From the NCBI RefSeq assembly GCF_900107975.1, contig NZ_FNVF01000007.1:222085-286084 (forward strand): a stretch of DNA of 64,000 nucleotides, given 5' to 3'. Positions 25,076 to 33,484 of this stretch are shown here, piece after piece. A program made the translations under genes and the position numbers. Each line of letters opens with the position of its first letter. The stretch's first letter is position 1. The notes beneath the pieces were generated by a model that was given only the letters and a program-made list of their open reading frames with translations, did no database searches and was not told the origin of the DNA. Origin of the DNA: Paenibacillus sp. UNC499MF. GTDB taxonomy: Bacteria > Bacillota > Bacilli > Paenibacillales > NBRC-103111.

Positions 25076-26500
25076 GTGGCAGAGCTTGAACGGCAGCAGG
25101 AACTCAATGAGCCGGCATCGGCTGAAGAAGGAGGAGTTCCGGTAAAGCCGAAGAAAACGAAAACGGCATCCAAAACGGAAAAAACACCGCCGGTGGAATA
25201 TCCGATGGAACAAAAACAATTTTTCTCCGCCAATTTGTTGGCGTGGTATTTGATACATCGCCGCGATCTCCCTTGGAGACGCAGCCGCAACCCGTACTAT
25301 ATATGGATTTCGGAAGTGATGCTCCAGCAGACGAGAGTGGATACGGTGATTCCGTATTTTCACCGCTTCGTCGATTTGTTTCCGACGGTAGAGGCATTGG
25401 CCGAAGCTCCGGAGGATGAGGTTCTGAAAGCGTGGGAGGGGCTTGGCTACTATTCCCGCGCGAGGAACCTCCAGCAGGCCGTACGCGAGGTCCACGAGCG
25501 CTACGGGGGTATCGTGCCGGACACGAAGGAGGACATCTCCTCCCTCAGAGGGGTAGGCCCGTATACGTCGGGCGCGATACTCAGCATCGCGTACAACAAG
25601 CCGGAGCCCGCCGTCGACGGCAACGTCATGCGGGTGCTTTCGCGTTACTTCCTCATCGAGGAAGATATCGCGAAGCCTGCCGCAAGAGTGGGGATGGAGC
25701 GGCTGGCCCGCGAGCTCATCCCCGAAGGCTCCGCGGGGGACTTCAACCAGGCGCTGATGGAGCTCGGCGCCATGGTTTGCACCCCGCGCTCGCCGCAGTG
25801 CCTGACCTGCCCGGTCATGGACCACTGCTCGGGCAGGCTTGCCGGCAGGGAAGAGACCCTGCCGGTGAAGAGCAAGGCCAAGCCGCCTAAGCCGGAGCGG
25901 CGGCTTGTGGCCCTGATCGAGGGCGAGGGAGAGAACGCCGGGCGGATTCTTATCCGCCAGCGGCCCCAGGAGGGCCTCCTCGCCTGCATGTGGGAGCTGC
26001 CGCACGTAGAGCTGCGGACGCCCGCCCAAGGCGGCGTCCACGGCGCTCTAGCGGCAGCGGAACCTCCCGGCCCCGCTGGCGGGCCGGAGCCGCTTCTCGC
26101 TGCGGCGGATGAAGCCGCAGCAGCTTCCGCCGGCGCGGACAGCCCGGCGAAGCGGGGCCGCCGCGGCAAAGCCGCCGCTGCGGGGAGCGAGGCTCCCGCA
26201 GCCTGGCCGGGCGACGCGTACAGCATGGAGCAGCTGCGCGCCGCGCTGGCCGAGGAGGAGCACGTGGACGTGCTCCCGCAGGGCTGGATCGCCGATACGA
26301 ACCACACCTTCAGCCATCTGTACTGGGACATGAAGGTGTACCGGTGCCGGCTCGGCGGCGAGGGAGGCGCTCCCGCGGGACAGCTGCCTTACCGCTACCG
26401 CTGGATGTCGCCGGAGGAGCTGGAGCGCTACGCGTTCCCGAACGTGTTCCTGCGCGTCTTGAAGATGTACGCGGAGGAACAGGGCATTTGGGGGAAGTAA
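25076..26500 (+). CDS. mutY: A/G-specific adenine glycosylase MutY
   Basis: 474 residues. It removes adenine mispaired with 8-oxoguanine. The N-terminal catalytic domain shows EVMLQQTRVDTV (catalytic Glu), the helix-hairpin-helix LRGVGPYTSGAI followed by VDGNVMRVLSR (catalytic Asp), and the 4Fe-4S motif C-x6-C-x2-C-x5-C (CTPRSPQCLTCPVMDHC). The C-terminal NUDIX-like 8-oxoG recognition domain is split by an Ala/Gly/Pro-rich insert of about 70 residues. The start is GTG at 25076 after GGAGAGGAGAGGG; the N-terminal 45 residues are also a low-complexity Lys/Glu/Thr extension. Confidence 0.95.
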   Translation: MAELERQQELNEPASAEEGGVPVKPKKTKTASKTEKTPPVEYPMEQKQFFSANLLAWYLIHRRDLPWRRSRNPYYIWISEVMLQQTRVDTVIPYFHRFVDLFPTVEALAEAPEDEVLKAWEGLGYYSRARNLQQAVREVHERYGGIVPDTKEDISSLRGVGPYTSGAILSIAYNKPEPAVDGNVMRVLSRYFLIEEDIAKPAARVGMERLARELIPEGSAGDFNQALMELGAMVCTPRSPQCLTCPVMDHCSGRLAGREETLPVKSKAKPPKPERRLVALIEGEGENAGRILIRQRPQEGLLACMWELPHVELRTPAQGGVHGALAAAEPPGPAGGPEPLLAAADEAAAASAGADSPAKRGRRGKAAAAGSEAPAAWPGDAYSMEQLRAALAEEEHVDVLPQGWIADTNHTFSHLYWDMKVYRCRLGGEGGAPAGQLPYRYRWMSPEELERYAFPNVFLRVLKMYAEEQGIWGK

Positions 26501-26793
26501 ACCCGGCCTTTCCGGCCGCTGCCGTCTGAATGCGCATCACAGGGAAGTAAAGCGGGAACAATGGCGCTAACCGTGCCTTCGCAGCTCCTTCGGTGCATCG
26601 ATCGTTAGCCGTGGCGTCCCGAACGCTTCCGGATCTGTTCGGAAGCGTCACGCCCGACGGCAGCCGGTTCTTCTTTGCACTGCTTGTCCGCTCCGGCTCT
26701 GCTGCGCAAGGTGCGAAGAACGCGCCGCCCGGAAAGGCAGACAGCCTTTATGCCTTGCAGGCGAAATTTCATAAACAACATACAGCCGCCTAT
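26501..26793. other. Intergenic region between convergent mutY and sodA
   Basis: Nearly 300 bp with no convincing coding frame, promoter or RNA element. The sodA terminator lies at its right end. Confidence 0.4.
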
Positions 26794-26838
26794 AAAAAAA
26801 GACGCCCTCCCAGGCTTATCGCCTGAGGAGGGCGTCTT
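26794..26838 (-). terminator. Terminator of sodA
   Basis: Sixteen-base stem (26801-26815 with 26821-26836) followed on the minus strand by TTTTTTT. Confidence 0.92.
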
Positions 26839-26851
26839 GCGTATACCGGAA

Positions 26852-27466
26852 TTATTTCTTAGCTGCTTCGTAACGCTTGTTAACGGCATCCCAGTTAACA
26901 ACGTTCCAGAAAGCGGAGATGTAGTCCGGACGTTTGTTTTGGTATTTCAGGTAGTAAGCGTGCTCCCATACGTCCAGTCCGAGAAGCGGAGTGTCGCCTT
27001 CGAAGAGCGGGCTGTCCTGGTTAGGCAGGCTGTATACTTTCAGCTGGCCGTCTTTGCCCAGAGCAAGCCAAGCCCAGCCGCTGCCGAAACGGGTAGTCGC
27101 CGCTTTGGCGAAGTCTTCTTTGAATTTATCAAAACCGCCCAGCTCGCTGTCGATAGCTTGAGCCAAAGCGCCGGTAGGCTGACCGCCGGCGTTAGGAGCG
27201 ATAGTTTCCCAGAAGAGGGAGTGGTTGGCGTGTCCGCCGCCGTTGTTGCGTACTGCAGTGCGGATCGCTTCCGGAATGCTGTTCAGATCGCTGATCAGGT
27301 CTTCCAGGGATTTGTTTTGAAGGTCGGCATGGCCTTCAAGTGCCGCGTTCAGGTTCGTTACGTATGTGTTGTGATGACGGTCGTGGTGAATTTCCATCGT
27401 TGTTGCGTCGATGTGCGGTTCCAGTGCGTTATTCGGGTAAGGTAGAGCCGGTAATTGATGTGCCAT
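26852..27466 (-). CDS. sodA: Superoxide dismutase (Mn/Fe)
   Basis: 204-residue stand-alone enzyme that converts superoxide to peroxide and oxygen. The four metal ligands are visible: His in [12 protein letters not shown] (about 27), His in NHSLFWE (about 82), and Asp and His in [32 protein letters not shown] and the general pattern fit the manganese type, but metal use is not certain from sequence alone. ATG at 27464-27466 follows AGGAGG. A second, fused superoxide dismutase lies at 51018. Confidence 0.96.
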   Translation of the reverse strand: MAHQLPALPYPNNALEPHIDATTMEIHHDRHHNTYVTNLNAALEGHADLQNKSLEDLISDLNSIPEAIRTAVRNNGGGHANHSLFWETIAPNAGGQPTGALAQAIDSELGGFDKFKEDFAKAATTRFGSGWAWLALGKDGQLKVYSLPNQDSPLFEGDTPLLGLDVWEHAYYLKYQNKRPDYISAFWNVVNWDAVNKRYEAAKK

Positions 27467-27509
27467 GATTTAAATACCTCCTAAGCGATATGTTAACACT
27501 TACCTGTTT

Positions 27510-27539
27510 ATTATAAGACGATTTTTGATAGTAAATCAA
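27510..27539 (-). promoter_or_regulatory. SigmaA promoter of sodA
   Basis: On the minus strand TTGATT (27539-27534), 18 bp, TATAAT (27515-27510). Confidence 0.65.
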
Positions 27540-27560
27540 CATTTATGTATATTAAGTCGG

Positions 27561-27749
27561 TTAGACCATACTCTCCCGCCTTCTTTCGATCTCCCGGATG
27601 ACCTGCGCATGTATAGCCGTACCCTGTGCGTTGAGCCAGGGAGACAGCTCGCTCATCACCGAGTGGTGATAAGATAATTCATCTTCATCCCAGGCGGAAG
27701 CGTCCAGTGAACTCAATTCGTGCAGATGCCGTCTTTCCTGCTGTGCCAT
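27561..27749 (-). CDS. Small protein, 62 residues, unknown
   Basis: Charged, helical, starting MAQQERRHLHELSSLD and ending REIERRRESMV. No membrane span and no recognised domain. ATG at 27747-27749 lies eight bases after AAAGGAGG, a strong site; an in-frame GTG three codons earlier is too close to it. It sits upstream of sodA in the same direction (95 bp apart) and could be read into the sodA promoter region. Confidence 0.72.
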   Translation of the reverse strand: MAQQERRHLHELSSLDASAWDEDELSYHHSVMSELSPWLNAQGTAIHAQVIREIERRRESMV

Positions 27750-27895
27750 TTTTTTCACCTCCTTTTATTAAGAATGACCGGAAACCGGAGTTATTATCAG
27801 AAATTTTCTGCAAGAAGGGGTCTGGAAGATGTAAAGAAGACATAGGTGTCATATAGAAGAGCCGGTAAGCACAAAGTTTTACATAAAATTTGACT

Positions 27896-27910
27896 TGTAA
27901 GCGCTGTACA
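27896..27910. promoter_or_regulatory. CcpA cre-like site 1
   Basis: TGTAAGCGCTGTACA fits the cre consensus TGWAANCGNTNWCA closely. It lies 28 bp upstream of the predicted -35 of the sugar operon. Confidence 0.6.
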
Positions 27911-27937
27911 TTTTTGCTTGTGAAAGCAAATAGGGGA

Positions 27938-27966
27938 TTGACACCCCGCATGAAAGCGTTTATCTT
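27938..27966 (+). promoter_or_regulatory. SigmaA promoter of the sugar operon with cre site 2
   Basis: TTGACA (27938-27943), exactly 17 bp, TATCTT (27961-27966). The cre-like TGAAAGCGTTTATC (27951-27964) spans the spacer and most of the -10, so CcpA binding would block polymerase. The leader to the first permease gene is about 190 nt. Confidence 0.75.
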
Positions 27967-28132
27967 AAAACTATAAAAGTTAAACCCTTTTAATTTTGAT
28001 GAACAAGCTGACACGGATGACAGAAGATGAATTTGAAGTGGTTTAAGAGGTTTTAGGCTGAAAAATGGGCATAATATCCAGAAATCCGAATCGGTTTATA
28101 TGGAAATCATGTCTTTTATTTTTAGGCTAAAA

Positions 28133-28146
28133 TTAAAGCGTTTTAA
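28133..28146. promoter_or_regulatory. Operator-like palindrome before the first permease gene
   Basis: TTAAAGCGTTTTAA, 20 bp before ATG. A related element, TTAAACCCTTTTAA, lies at 27980-27993. The central GCG fits either a third cre site or a site for the local LacI-type regulator. Confidence 0.45.
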
Positions 28147-28166
28147 CTTTCGAAAGGAAGGATGCC

Positions 28167-29060
28167 ATGAGAACCAAAACGGCAAGGCACCAAACGCTCT
28201 GGTTTTACATCTTCATTTCACCTTGGCTGATCGGAGCTGTTCTGTTTGCCCTGTATCCCATCGTATCATCAGCTTATTACAGTTTTACCGAGTACGACAT
28301 CGTGAATCCTCCGAAATGGGTCGGCTTCCAGAACTACGTCGATTTGTTCCACGATGATATCTTCTGGATTTCCATTTGGGCTACCGTAAGGTATACGCTG
28401 CTGAGCGTTCCGATTCAGCTGGGGCTTTCGCTTCTTTTTGCGCTCCTGCTTAATCAGAAAGTCCCGTTCAAAGGTTTTTTCCGGACGGTCATGTATTTCC
28501 CGAGCATGATTTCGGGTGTGGCCATGGCTCTGATCTGGATGTGGATTTTCAATCCGCAGAGCGGGCTGCTCAACCAGGGACTCAGCCTGCTGGGGCTGCC
28601 CGGACCGCTTTGGCTGTTCGACGAGAAGTGGGCCATCTTCGCCCTCGTGCTCATGTCGCTGTGGACGGTAGGCGGGGGGATGGTCATCTTCCTGGCGGGT
28701 CTGCAAAGCGTTCCGCCAAGTCTGTACGAAGCGGCCGAACTGGACGGAGTAACGCGTCTGCGCTCCTTCTGGCACATTACGCTGCCGATGATCTCGCCCG
28801 TGTTCCTTTTTCAGCTGATCATGAGTCTGATCGAATCTTTCCAGGTCTTTACCCAAGCGTTCATCATGACCAAGGGCGGACCGAACTATTCGACGATGTT
28901 CTATGTGTATTACCTGTATCAGAACGCCTTCAAGAACTTCAAAATGGGCTATGCTTCCGCGATGGCCTGGCTGCTGCTGATCGTCGTCATGGTTCTTGCC
29001 CTGCTTATTATGAAAGGCTCTAAACGATTCGTTCATTACGAAGGGGGAGACGGAGTTTGA
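28167..29060 (+). CDS. Carbohydrate ABC transporter permease (MalF type)
   Basis: 297 residues, six membrane helices. The cytoplasmic EAA loop LYEAAELDGVTRLRSFWHI (about 191-209), which docks to the ATPase, is clear. It pairs with the next gene and with the lipoprotein at 29973 to import a sugar or oligosaccharide. No ATPase gene is in the operon; a shared MsmX-type ATPase elsewhere is usual for such systems (known for the family, inferred here). ATG 28167 follows GAAAGGAAGG. Confidence 0.93.
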   Translation: MRTKTARHQTLWFYIFISPWLIGAVLFALYPIVSSAYYSFTEYDIVNPPKWVGFQNYVDLFHDDIFWISIWATVRYTLLSVPIQLGLSLLFALLLNQKVPFKGFFRTVMYFPSMISGVAMALIWMWIFNPQSGLLNQGLSLLGLPGPLWLFDEKWAIFALVLMSLWTVGGGMVIFLAGLQSVPPSLYEAAELDGVTRLRSFWHITLPMISPVFLFQLIMSLIESFQVFTQAFIMTKGGPNYSTMFYVYYLYQNAFKNFKMGYASAMAWLLLIVVMVLALLIMKGSKRFVHYEGGDGV

Positions 29061-29941
29061 GCAGCACGGTTCCTACACAGCCCGCGAGGGCCTTTAAACC
29101 TTCCAGATTGAAGGCTGGACGCAGAACATGGTTCGACTGGTGCGTCTTCGCCATGCTGATCGTCCTGTCGGTTCTGATGATTTTGCCGTCGGTCCATATG
29201 CTGTCCACGGCTTTCAAGACGCGGGCGGAGTCGCTGAGATTCCCGCCCACGATCATACCGGATAAATTCGTAACGGAAAATTTCAAGAAATTGTTCGAGC
29301 TCGATTTTCTTAACTGGTATCAGAACAGCCTGCTCATCGGCATTATGACGGTGATCGGCACGGTGCTTTCCTCCGCACTGGTCGCCTACGGCTTTTCGCG
29401 GTACCGGGCGAAGGGCAAGGACGCCCTTTTCGCTTTTCTGCTGGCTACGATGATGCTGCCCTACCCGGCCGTCATGATCCCGCAGTTCATCCTGTTCAAG
29501 GAACTGGGCTGGATCGATACGTTCCTGCCGCTGATCGTTCCCGCTTTCCTGGGCTCCGCCTATTTTATATTCCTGCTCAGGCAGTTCTATACCTCTCTGA
29601 GCAATGAACTTTTCGAAGCGGCCAAGGTCGACGGCTGTTCGGAGCTCCGCCAGTGGTGGAGCATCGCGCTTCCGCTGTCGGGTCCGGCCTTGGCGACCGT
29701 CGCCATTTTCTCCTTCATCTGGAGCTGGAACGACCTGCTCGGGCAGGTGCTTTATCTGAACTCGACCGAGAAGTTCACTCTGCCGATCGGCATGGCCGGC
29801 ATGGTGTCCTCGACCACGCGCCCTCCTTCCTGGAACGTCGTTATGGCCGCATCTTTGCTGGCGCTGGTACCGATTCTGGTTTTGTTCTCCGTCGCGCAGC
29901 GCTACTTCGTACAAAGCATCGTGCTGACGGGTGTGAAATAA
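29057..29941 (+). CDS. Carbohydrate ABC transporter permease (MalG type)
   Basis: 294 residues, six helices, with the EAA loop LFEAAKVDGCSELRQWWSI near 186-204 and the C-terminal QRYFVQSIVLTGVK that is typical of MalG/SugB-type permeases. TTG start at 29057 overlaps the stop of the previous gene by 4 bp (TTGA). Forms a heterodimer with the upstream permease. Confidence 0.93.
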   Translation: MSSTVPTQPARAFKPSRLKAGRRTWFDWCVFAMLIVLSVLMILPSVHMLSTAFKTRAESLRFPPTIIPDKFVTENFKKLFELDFLNWYQNSLLIGIMTVIGTVLSSALVAYGFSRYRAKGKDALFAFLLATMMLPYPAVMIPQFILFKELGWIDTFLPLIVPAFLGSAYFIFLLRQFYTSLSNELFEAAKVDGCSELRQWWSIALPLSGPALATVAIFSFIWSWNDLLGQVLYLNSTEKFTLPIGMAGMVSSTTRPPSWNVVMAASLLALVPILVLFSVAQRYFVQSIVLTGVK

Positions 29942-29972
29942 GAGAGGGAAACTATAAGGAGGTCTACCTGAA

Positions 29973-31352
29973 ATGTGGATGACTAGAAAACCGTATCATA
30001 TGACACTCGCGGCCATATTGGCGGCGTCGGTAACGCTGGCAGGCTGTTCCGGGGGAGACAAGAAGACCGAGGGAACGGACGGTTCCGGCAAGTCCGGGGA
30101 ACCCGTAACGATCACCCATTACACCCAGGATGCGCCGGACAAAGCCTACGTGGAGCAGCTCATTCCGGAATTCGAGAAGAAGTTCCCCAATATCAAGGTT
30201 AAGGTGGTCAAGGCTCCTTACGAACAGTTCGAGTCGAAGCTGCAGAGCATGGTGGCAGCGGGCAACTCCCCGGACGTGACTTCCCACTGGGGAGATGCGG
30301 GCTTCGCCGAATATTACAACAAAGGCTTGGTTCGCGACATCACGGATCTCCTGAAAGAAGACAATTTCAAAGCTTCCGATTATGGGATTTCAGACCATTT
30401 GATGGATATCTACAAAGTCAATGGCAAAACTTATGGCATTCCTGTCTATAGTTACGTATCCGTTCTCGTATATAATAAGGATATGTTTGACAAGGCAGGA
30501 ATTCCGTACCCTCCGTCCGATTATGAAGACAAATCGTGGACGTTCGAGAAGATGCAGGAGAATGCCAAGAAGCTGACTAAAATATCGAAAAACCTGAACG
30601 ATACCCAGTACGGCATCGATTGGGGATGGTCCGAAAGAGATATGAGACCGCTTTATTTCGGTGCCAGCCCGTATCCGGAAGAAACGTTTACGAAGAACGG
30701 GGGCAACCCGGAGGTTTCCAAGTTTAATTCGCCCGAAGTGAAGGAAGCTTACCGCACGATTTTCGACATGATGCACAAAGACAAGAGCATGATCGATCCC
30801 GTTACGACCAAAGCTGTCGCGGGCGAAGGCGGAGATCCGTTTGCCGCAGGCAAAGTGGCGATGTCCGTCGGCGGCGCCTGGCTGCTTGCCGGCTCCAACG
30901 ATTTCGGGTTTAAAGTCGGCGTAGCCGCCGTCCCGGCCGGCAAGAACGAGAAGGCGAGAGACGTGCTGTTCGTCGATCCCCTGTTCATCCTTAAAGACTC
31001 CAAGCATCCGAAAGAAGCATTGGAGTGGATCAAATTCCAGCTTTCCAAGGAAACGCAGGAGAAAGCGGTCGAGCTTAGCGGAGGCACGCCGCCGTCGAAC
31101 TCGCAAGCGGCCGAGAAGTATTTCAGCTATTTCCAGAATATCGATCCGAAGGACCTGAAGAACGTGTACGAGGGCGGTCTGAAGTACGGCGTGGAATCCT
31201 GGAATCACATGATCCCGGGTTACGCGGAGCTTAACACGATCATCAAAAACGAGATGGAGCCGATCGAGAACGGCAAAAAATCGGTCGACGAAGTGATGCC
31301 GGATCTGGAGAAGCACATTAACGACGTTTTGGCGAAAAGGCAGAAAAAATAA
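29973..31352 (+). CDS. Extracellular sugar-binding lipoprotein of the ABC transporter
   Basis: 459 residues. Lipoprotein signal with lipobox TLAGC (Cys about 25), then a Ser/Gly/Lys-rich tether. The mature part follows the family 1 solute-binding fold: HYTQDAPDKAYVEQLIPEFEKKFP near the N-terminus and SGGTPPSNSQAAEKYF late. It captures the sugar for the two upstream permeases. ATG at 29973 has AAGGAGG ten bases before it; a second ATG two codons later is possible. The ligand is not readable from sequence. Confidence 0.93.
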   Translation: MWMTRKPYHMTLAAILAASVTLAGCSGGDKKTEGTDGSGKSGEPVTITHYTQDAPDKAYVEQLIPEFEKKFPNIKVKVVKAPYEQFESKLQSMVAAGNSPDVTSHWGDAGFAEYYNKGLVRDITDLLKEDNFKASDYGISDHLMDIYKVNGKTYGIPVYSYVSVLVYNKDMFDKAGIPYPPSDYEDKSWTFEKMQENAKKLTKISKNLNDTQYGIDWGWSERDMRPLYFGASPYPEETFTKNGGNPEVSKFNSPEVKEAYRTIFDMMHKDKSMIDPVTTKAVAGEGGDPFAAGKVAMSVGGAWLLAGSNDFGFKVGVAAVPAGKNEKARDVLFVDPLFILKDSKHPKEALEWIKFQLSKETQEKAVELSGGTPPSNSQAAEKYFSYFQNIDPKDLKNVYEGGLKYGVESWNHMIPGYAELNTIIKNEMEPIENGKKSVDEVMPDLEKHINDVLAKRQKK

Positions 31353-31415
31353 CACAGTCGGACTCTTGACCAGCCCCGCTGCATGGTGGGATTCCGACGT
31401 TGGGAGTTCGATTGG

Positions 31416-32444
31416 ATGAAAATAAGCATATTTGACGTAGCAAAAAGAGCGGGAGTATCGGTGGTCACCGTCTCCCGCGTTCTGAACGACTCGCCTACGG
31501 TGAGGGAAAACAACCGGCAGAAAGTGCGCCAGGCCATCAAGGAGCTCGATTACCGGCCCAATTCGGCCGCAAGGAGCCTCGCCAGAGGGAAGACGGGCGT
31601 AATCGGTCTTACGCTTACGACACTGCAGGATTCCCTGTTCGACGGGATCGTCAAGTGCGTGAACGACGCGCTGAAGGAGCACGGCTATTTCCTGGCGCTG
31701 TCCATCGGACCGGACACGAGCGAATCCGACTGGGGCGAAGGCAGCAACTTTCTGTATCAGGAAGACAGGGTGGACGGAATTATCGTACTTTCTCCTCTTA
31801 AGGAGGAAAACGACGTCCTGGAGTTGAAGAGGAAAAAGATCCCATTTGTTCTGGTGGATAACCAGCAGGAAGACATGAGCGCCTCCGTCGTTAACGTCGA
31901 TAACTATATGGGCGGACTGGAGGCGACGCGCCACCTGCTGAGTCTCGGACACACCAAAATCGCGCATATCGCGGGTCCCGACCTTTACCGGAGCGCGCGG
32001 GAGCGGAAACGGGGCTATATCGATGCCATGGCGGAAGCCGGGCATCCCCCGTTTCTTTTGGTGGATTCGGATTTCGACATCCGAAGCGGTTTCGATATCG
32101 CCAAGAGCTGGCTGGCGGAGGGCGGTAGGCCGACGGCCGTATTCGCCGCCGACGATTTCATCGCGCTGGGCGTAATTGAGGCCTTCCGCGACGCGGGACT
32201 TCACGTGCCGCGCGATCTTTCCGTCATCGGTTACGATGACCAAGCCTTCTCGTCGGCTATACATCCCAGGCTGACGACAGTCCGTCAGCCGTCCGAGGGG
32301 ATGGCCCAGGAGGCGGTGAAGCTGCTGCTCAAGATCGTGAACGGCACGCAGAAACGGAATGCTTCGGTGAAGCTGGAGCCGCAATTGATCGTGCGTGAAT
32401 CCACGGCGTCTCCGGACGGCAGAACAATCGAAATAGATAGATAA
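31416..32444 (+). CDS. LacI-family transcriptional regulator
   Basis: 342 residues. The DNA-binding helix-turn-helix and hinge begin at the N-terminus (DVAKRAGVSVVTVSRVLN, then YRPNSAARSLARG), followed by a periplasmic-binding-protein-like sensor domain with VIGLTLTTL and the SVIGYDDQAFSSAIHPRLTTVRQP signature. It probably controls this operon in response to the sugar or its phosphate. ATG at 31416 follows GGGAG; an upstream in-frame start 11 codons earlier is less likely because it lacks a ribosome site. Confidence 0.93.
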   Translation: MKISIFDVAKRAGVSVVTVSRVLNDSPTVRENNRQKVRQAIKELDYRPNSAARSLARGKTGVIGLTLTTLQDSLFDGIVKCVNDALKEHGYFLALSIGPDTSESDWGEGSNFLYQEDRVDGIIVLSPLKEENDVLELKRKKIPFVLVDNQQEDMSASVVNVDNYMGGLEATRHLLSLGHTKIAHIAGPDLYRSARERKRGYIDAMAEAGHPPFLLVDSDFDIRSGFDIAKSWLAEGGRPTAVFAADDFIALGVIEAFRDAGLHVPRDLSVIGYDDQAFSSAIHPRLTTVRQPSEGMAQEAVKLLLKIVNGTQKRNASVKLEPQLIVRESTASPDGRTIEIDR

Positions 32445-32498
32445 AAACAGGAGCTGTGAAATAGAAGAACAATCGCTTGAAACGGGAGATGGAGAACT

Positions 32499-33461
32499 GT
32501 GAACTATTATTTGGGTATGGATGCCGGAGGCAGCAAAACCTATGCGGTTATCGCCGATGAAACCGGCCGGGTGGTCGGTACCGGCAGAAGCGGCATGGGG
32601 AATCATCAAATTCATCACGACCGGGCGGCCGCAAGCATCGGCGCCGCCGTGGACGAGGCGCTCCGCGAGGCGGGCCTGACGAAAGCGGATATCGCATTCG
32701 CCTACTTCGGTCTGGCGGGGGCGGACCGCGAGATCGACTTCCGCATTCTGCGGAAGCTCCTGGAGCCGATCGGCTTCGCGAACTGGGATCTCGCCTGCGA
32801 TACTATCGTCGCCATGCGGGCGGGCACGACGAAGCCTTACGGCGTCGTCGCCATCTGCGGCACCGGCGTGAACTGCTCGGGCATGAACCGGCAGGGCGAA
32901 GCCTACCAGTGCGGCGGCTTCACCTACATGTACGGCGACTTCGGCGGCGGGGGCGGCCTTGCCGTCGAAGCGTTCCGCTCGGTCGTCCGCGCCTGGGACG
33001 GACGGGGAGAGCAGACCCTGCTGACGGGACTGGTTCTGGAGCAGCTCGGCTACGAAACGGTCGGGGACATGTTTCACGATTTTCTCGACCATAACAAGTC
33101 CGTTCCGCTGGAGCTCGCGAAACTGCTCTTCACGGCCGCAGGCCAGGGGGATGGGGTGGCCCGCGATATATTGAAGGAGCAGGGCGAGGAAATCGGCCTC
33201 TCGGTCAAAGCGATCGTGAACAAGCTCGGCATGGCCGAAGAAGAGTTCGACGTTGTGCTCGCCGGCAGCGTGCTGATGCGCGGAAACGGCGACTACATCG
33301 AGAAATACATCGTAGACGCGGCGAAGAAAGCGGCTCCGGCAAGCACGATCCGCCGGCTGGACGCCGAGCCGGTAGTGGGTTCCGTCCTGCTTGCGATGGA
33401 GCGCGGCGGCCTGACGGTCAGCGAGGAAGTCAGCGCAAAACTGAAACAGTTAAAGATGTAA
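32499..33461 (+). CDS. BadF/BadG-type sugar kinase, N-acetylglucosamine kinase-like
   Basis: 320 residues of the ASKHA superfamily. Phosphate-1 loop GMDAGGSKTYAVI (about 6-18), ICGTGVNCSG (about 126-135) and the VLAGSVLMRGN adenosine motif (about 251-261). The family includes mammalian and bacterial N-acetylglucosamine kinases. GTG start at 32499 follows GGGAGATGGAG. Standing between a LacI regulator and a GH4 enzyme, it may phosphorylate the imported sugar so that GH4 can act on a 6-phospho substrate (inference). Confidence 0.85.
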   Translation: MNYYLGMDAGGSKTYAVIADETGRVVGTGRSGMGNHQIHHDRAAASIGAAVDEALREAGLTKADIAFAYFGLAGADREIDFRILRKLLEPIGFANWDLACDTIVAMRAGTTKPYGVVAICGTGVNCSGMNRQGEAYQCGGFTYMYGDFGGGGGLAVEAFRSVVRAWDGRGEQTLLTGLVLEQLGYETVGDMFHDFLDHNKSVPLELAKLLFTAAGQGDGVARDILKEQGEEIGLSVKAIVNKLGMAEEEFDVVLAGSVLMRGNGDYIEKYIVDAAKKAAPASTIRRLDAEPVVGSVLLAMERGGLTVSEEVSAKLKQLKM

Positions 33462-33484
33462 ATTAAAATCGGGGAGTGAGAGAG

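Noticed and set aside
30390-33092. Long minus-strand frame opposite the lipoprotein, LacI and kinase genes
   Set aside because: It crosses three well-supported genes on the other strand and shows no domain.
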